From positions 992,001 through 1,056,000 of the forward strand of contig NZ_CP071794.1 of the NCBI RefSeq assembly GCF_017498565.1: DNA of 64,000 bases, written 5' to 3'. The notes below the pieces were generated by a model. It was not told the DNA's origin. It saw nothing but the letters and a program-made list of their open reading frames with translations, and searched no databases. Made by a program: the position numbers and the translations under genes. Source of the DNA: Parasphingorhabdus cellanae (lineage in GTDB: Bacteria; Pseudomonadota; Alphaproteobacteria; Sphingomonadales; Sphingomonadaceae). Shown here in pieces: positions 63,519-64,000 of this stretch; the stretch's first letter is position 1, and each line of letters starts with the position of its first letter.

Positions 63519-64000
63519 ATGAAAAACGGAAATCATAAGCAGAGCTCATTATTTATTGCACTATTATGTACACCTATAATAGCTGCAACCCCTGCTTTAG
63601 CGGCAGATAAAGACAATGTCGCACCTGACCCACCTGCAATATTTACCGAACTAATATCTTGCAAAGCCATAGTCGAGCCAGAGCAACGTTTGGCTTGTTT
63701 TGATGCTAAGGTAGCGGCGCTCGAAACCGCACAGTCGAGCAATCAGCTTGTTATCGCGGACCGCGAACAAGTCAGAGAAGCCCGTCGCGGCCTTTTTGGC
63801 TTATCCCTACCGCGGATCAAGTTATTCGACGGCGATAAAGAAGATGGCGATAACGTAGATAAGATCGACGCCACTATTTCATCGGTTCGTAAATTGCGCG
63901 GCGGCAAATGGTTGATCGTGTTGGATGATGGCGCAAAATGGCAACAAACCGAGGCCAGAAGTATGATGCGATCACCAAGAGCGGCTGATTCGATTGAAAT
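63519..64000 (+). CDS. Exported hypothetical protein (partial, 3' end outside the window)
   Basis: A reading frame starts at ATG 63519 (AAAGGA 11 bases upstream) and runs open to the window end, 160 codons. It begins with a signal peptide (SSLFIALLCTPIIAATPALA), then a Cys pair (ELISCKAIVEPEQRLACFDAKVAALE), a REQVREARRGLFGLSLPRIKLF segment and WLIVLDDGAKWQQTEARS. The pattern is that of small periplasmic proteins common in Sphingomonads, whose function is unknown to me. Confidence 0.75.
   Translation, partial: MKNGNHKQSSLFIALLCTPIIAATPALAADKDNVAPDPPAIFTELISCKAIVEPEQRLACFDAKVAALETAQSSNQLVIADREQVREARRGLFGLSLPRIKLFDGDKEDGDNVDKIDATISSVRKLRGGKWLIVLDDGAKWQQTEARSMMRSPRAADSIE

Noticed and set aside
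1-64000. tRNA, rRNA, CRISPR array, complete insertion sequence
   Set aside because: Looked for on both strands; nothing with the required structure or coding capacity was seen by eye.

Overview
This 64 kb window looks like chromosomal DNA of an alphaproteobacterium of the order Sphingomonadales (a Sphingorhabdus, Parasphingorhabdus or Sphingopyxis type is my best guess). The reasons are gene content typical of that group: an alphaproteobacterial SspB, a UPF0314/DUF2585 membrane protein, paired DUF4402 proteins, large TonB-dependent receptors, many small secreted proteins, and short GTCAT...ATGAC palindromic elements between genes. No rRNA, tRNA, CRISPR array or complete insertion sequence was seen. 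Both ends cut genes: hisA on the left and a secreted protein on the right.

Layout. 1-8.7 kb: histidine genes (hisB-hisH-hisA, minus strand), sspB, fumC, an MscS channel, small membrane proteins, and a cyclic-di-GMP pair (tandem HD-GYP protein, then a two-PilZ protein). 8.8-25 kb: transporters, gmk, a sulfatase-like membrane enzyme, uvrA carrying a palindromic repeat inside its reading frame, then an accessory stretch (M15 peptidase, terminase-like protein, DUF1353) with large non-coding spaces. Those spaces hold a strongly folded RNA candidate, two MITE-like elements, an orphan terminator and a DnaA-box cluster. 25-36.9 kb: two small envelope proteins, then a catabolic island. Its left arm is SDR + two acyl-CoA dehydrogenases (minus strand). 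Its right arm is SDR, GPH-type transporter, ACAD10/11-like dehydrogenase, zinc alcohol dehydrogenase, APH-type kinase and SDR (plus strand). A dyad operator candidate sits between the arms. 36.9-48.9 kb: two Arg/Tyr-rich secreted paralogs, a TonB receptor, the glnK-amtB operon with a clear sigma-54 promoter, a run of small enzymes (patatin, DUF2007, flavin-fold protein, CPBP protease, DUF924), tldD and two DUF4402 proteins. 48.9-64 kb: an ABC ATPase overlapping nadB, a penicillin-acylase-type Ntn hydrolase, an exported leucyl aminopeptidase, clpB with an unusual leader, a sulfotransferase-like protein, two tandem small secreted paralogs and a 1021-residue TonB receptor.

How the genes may work together. 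The catabolic island looks like one beta-oxidation-type programme. It pairs a heteromeric acyl-CoA dehydrogenase (only one subunit keeps the catalytic Glu) with a split version of the animal ACAD10/ACAD11 kinase-dehydrogenase, which points to hydroxylated acyl-CoA substrates. The most interesting non-coding signals are the folded RNA candidate at about 22.39-22.75 kb, a 14-bp inverted repeat that encloses the clpB heat-shock promoter and masks its ribosome site, and a 15-bp hairpin that masks the ribosome site of a lipoprotein gene. Most functions are assigned from motifs read by eye; no database search was run.
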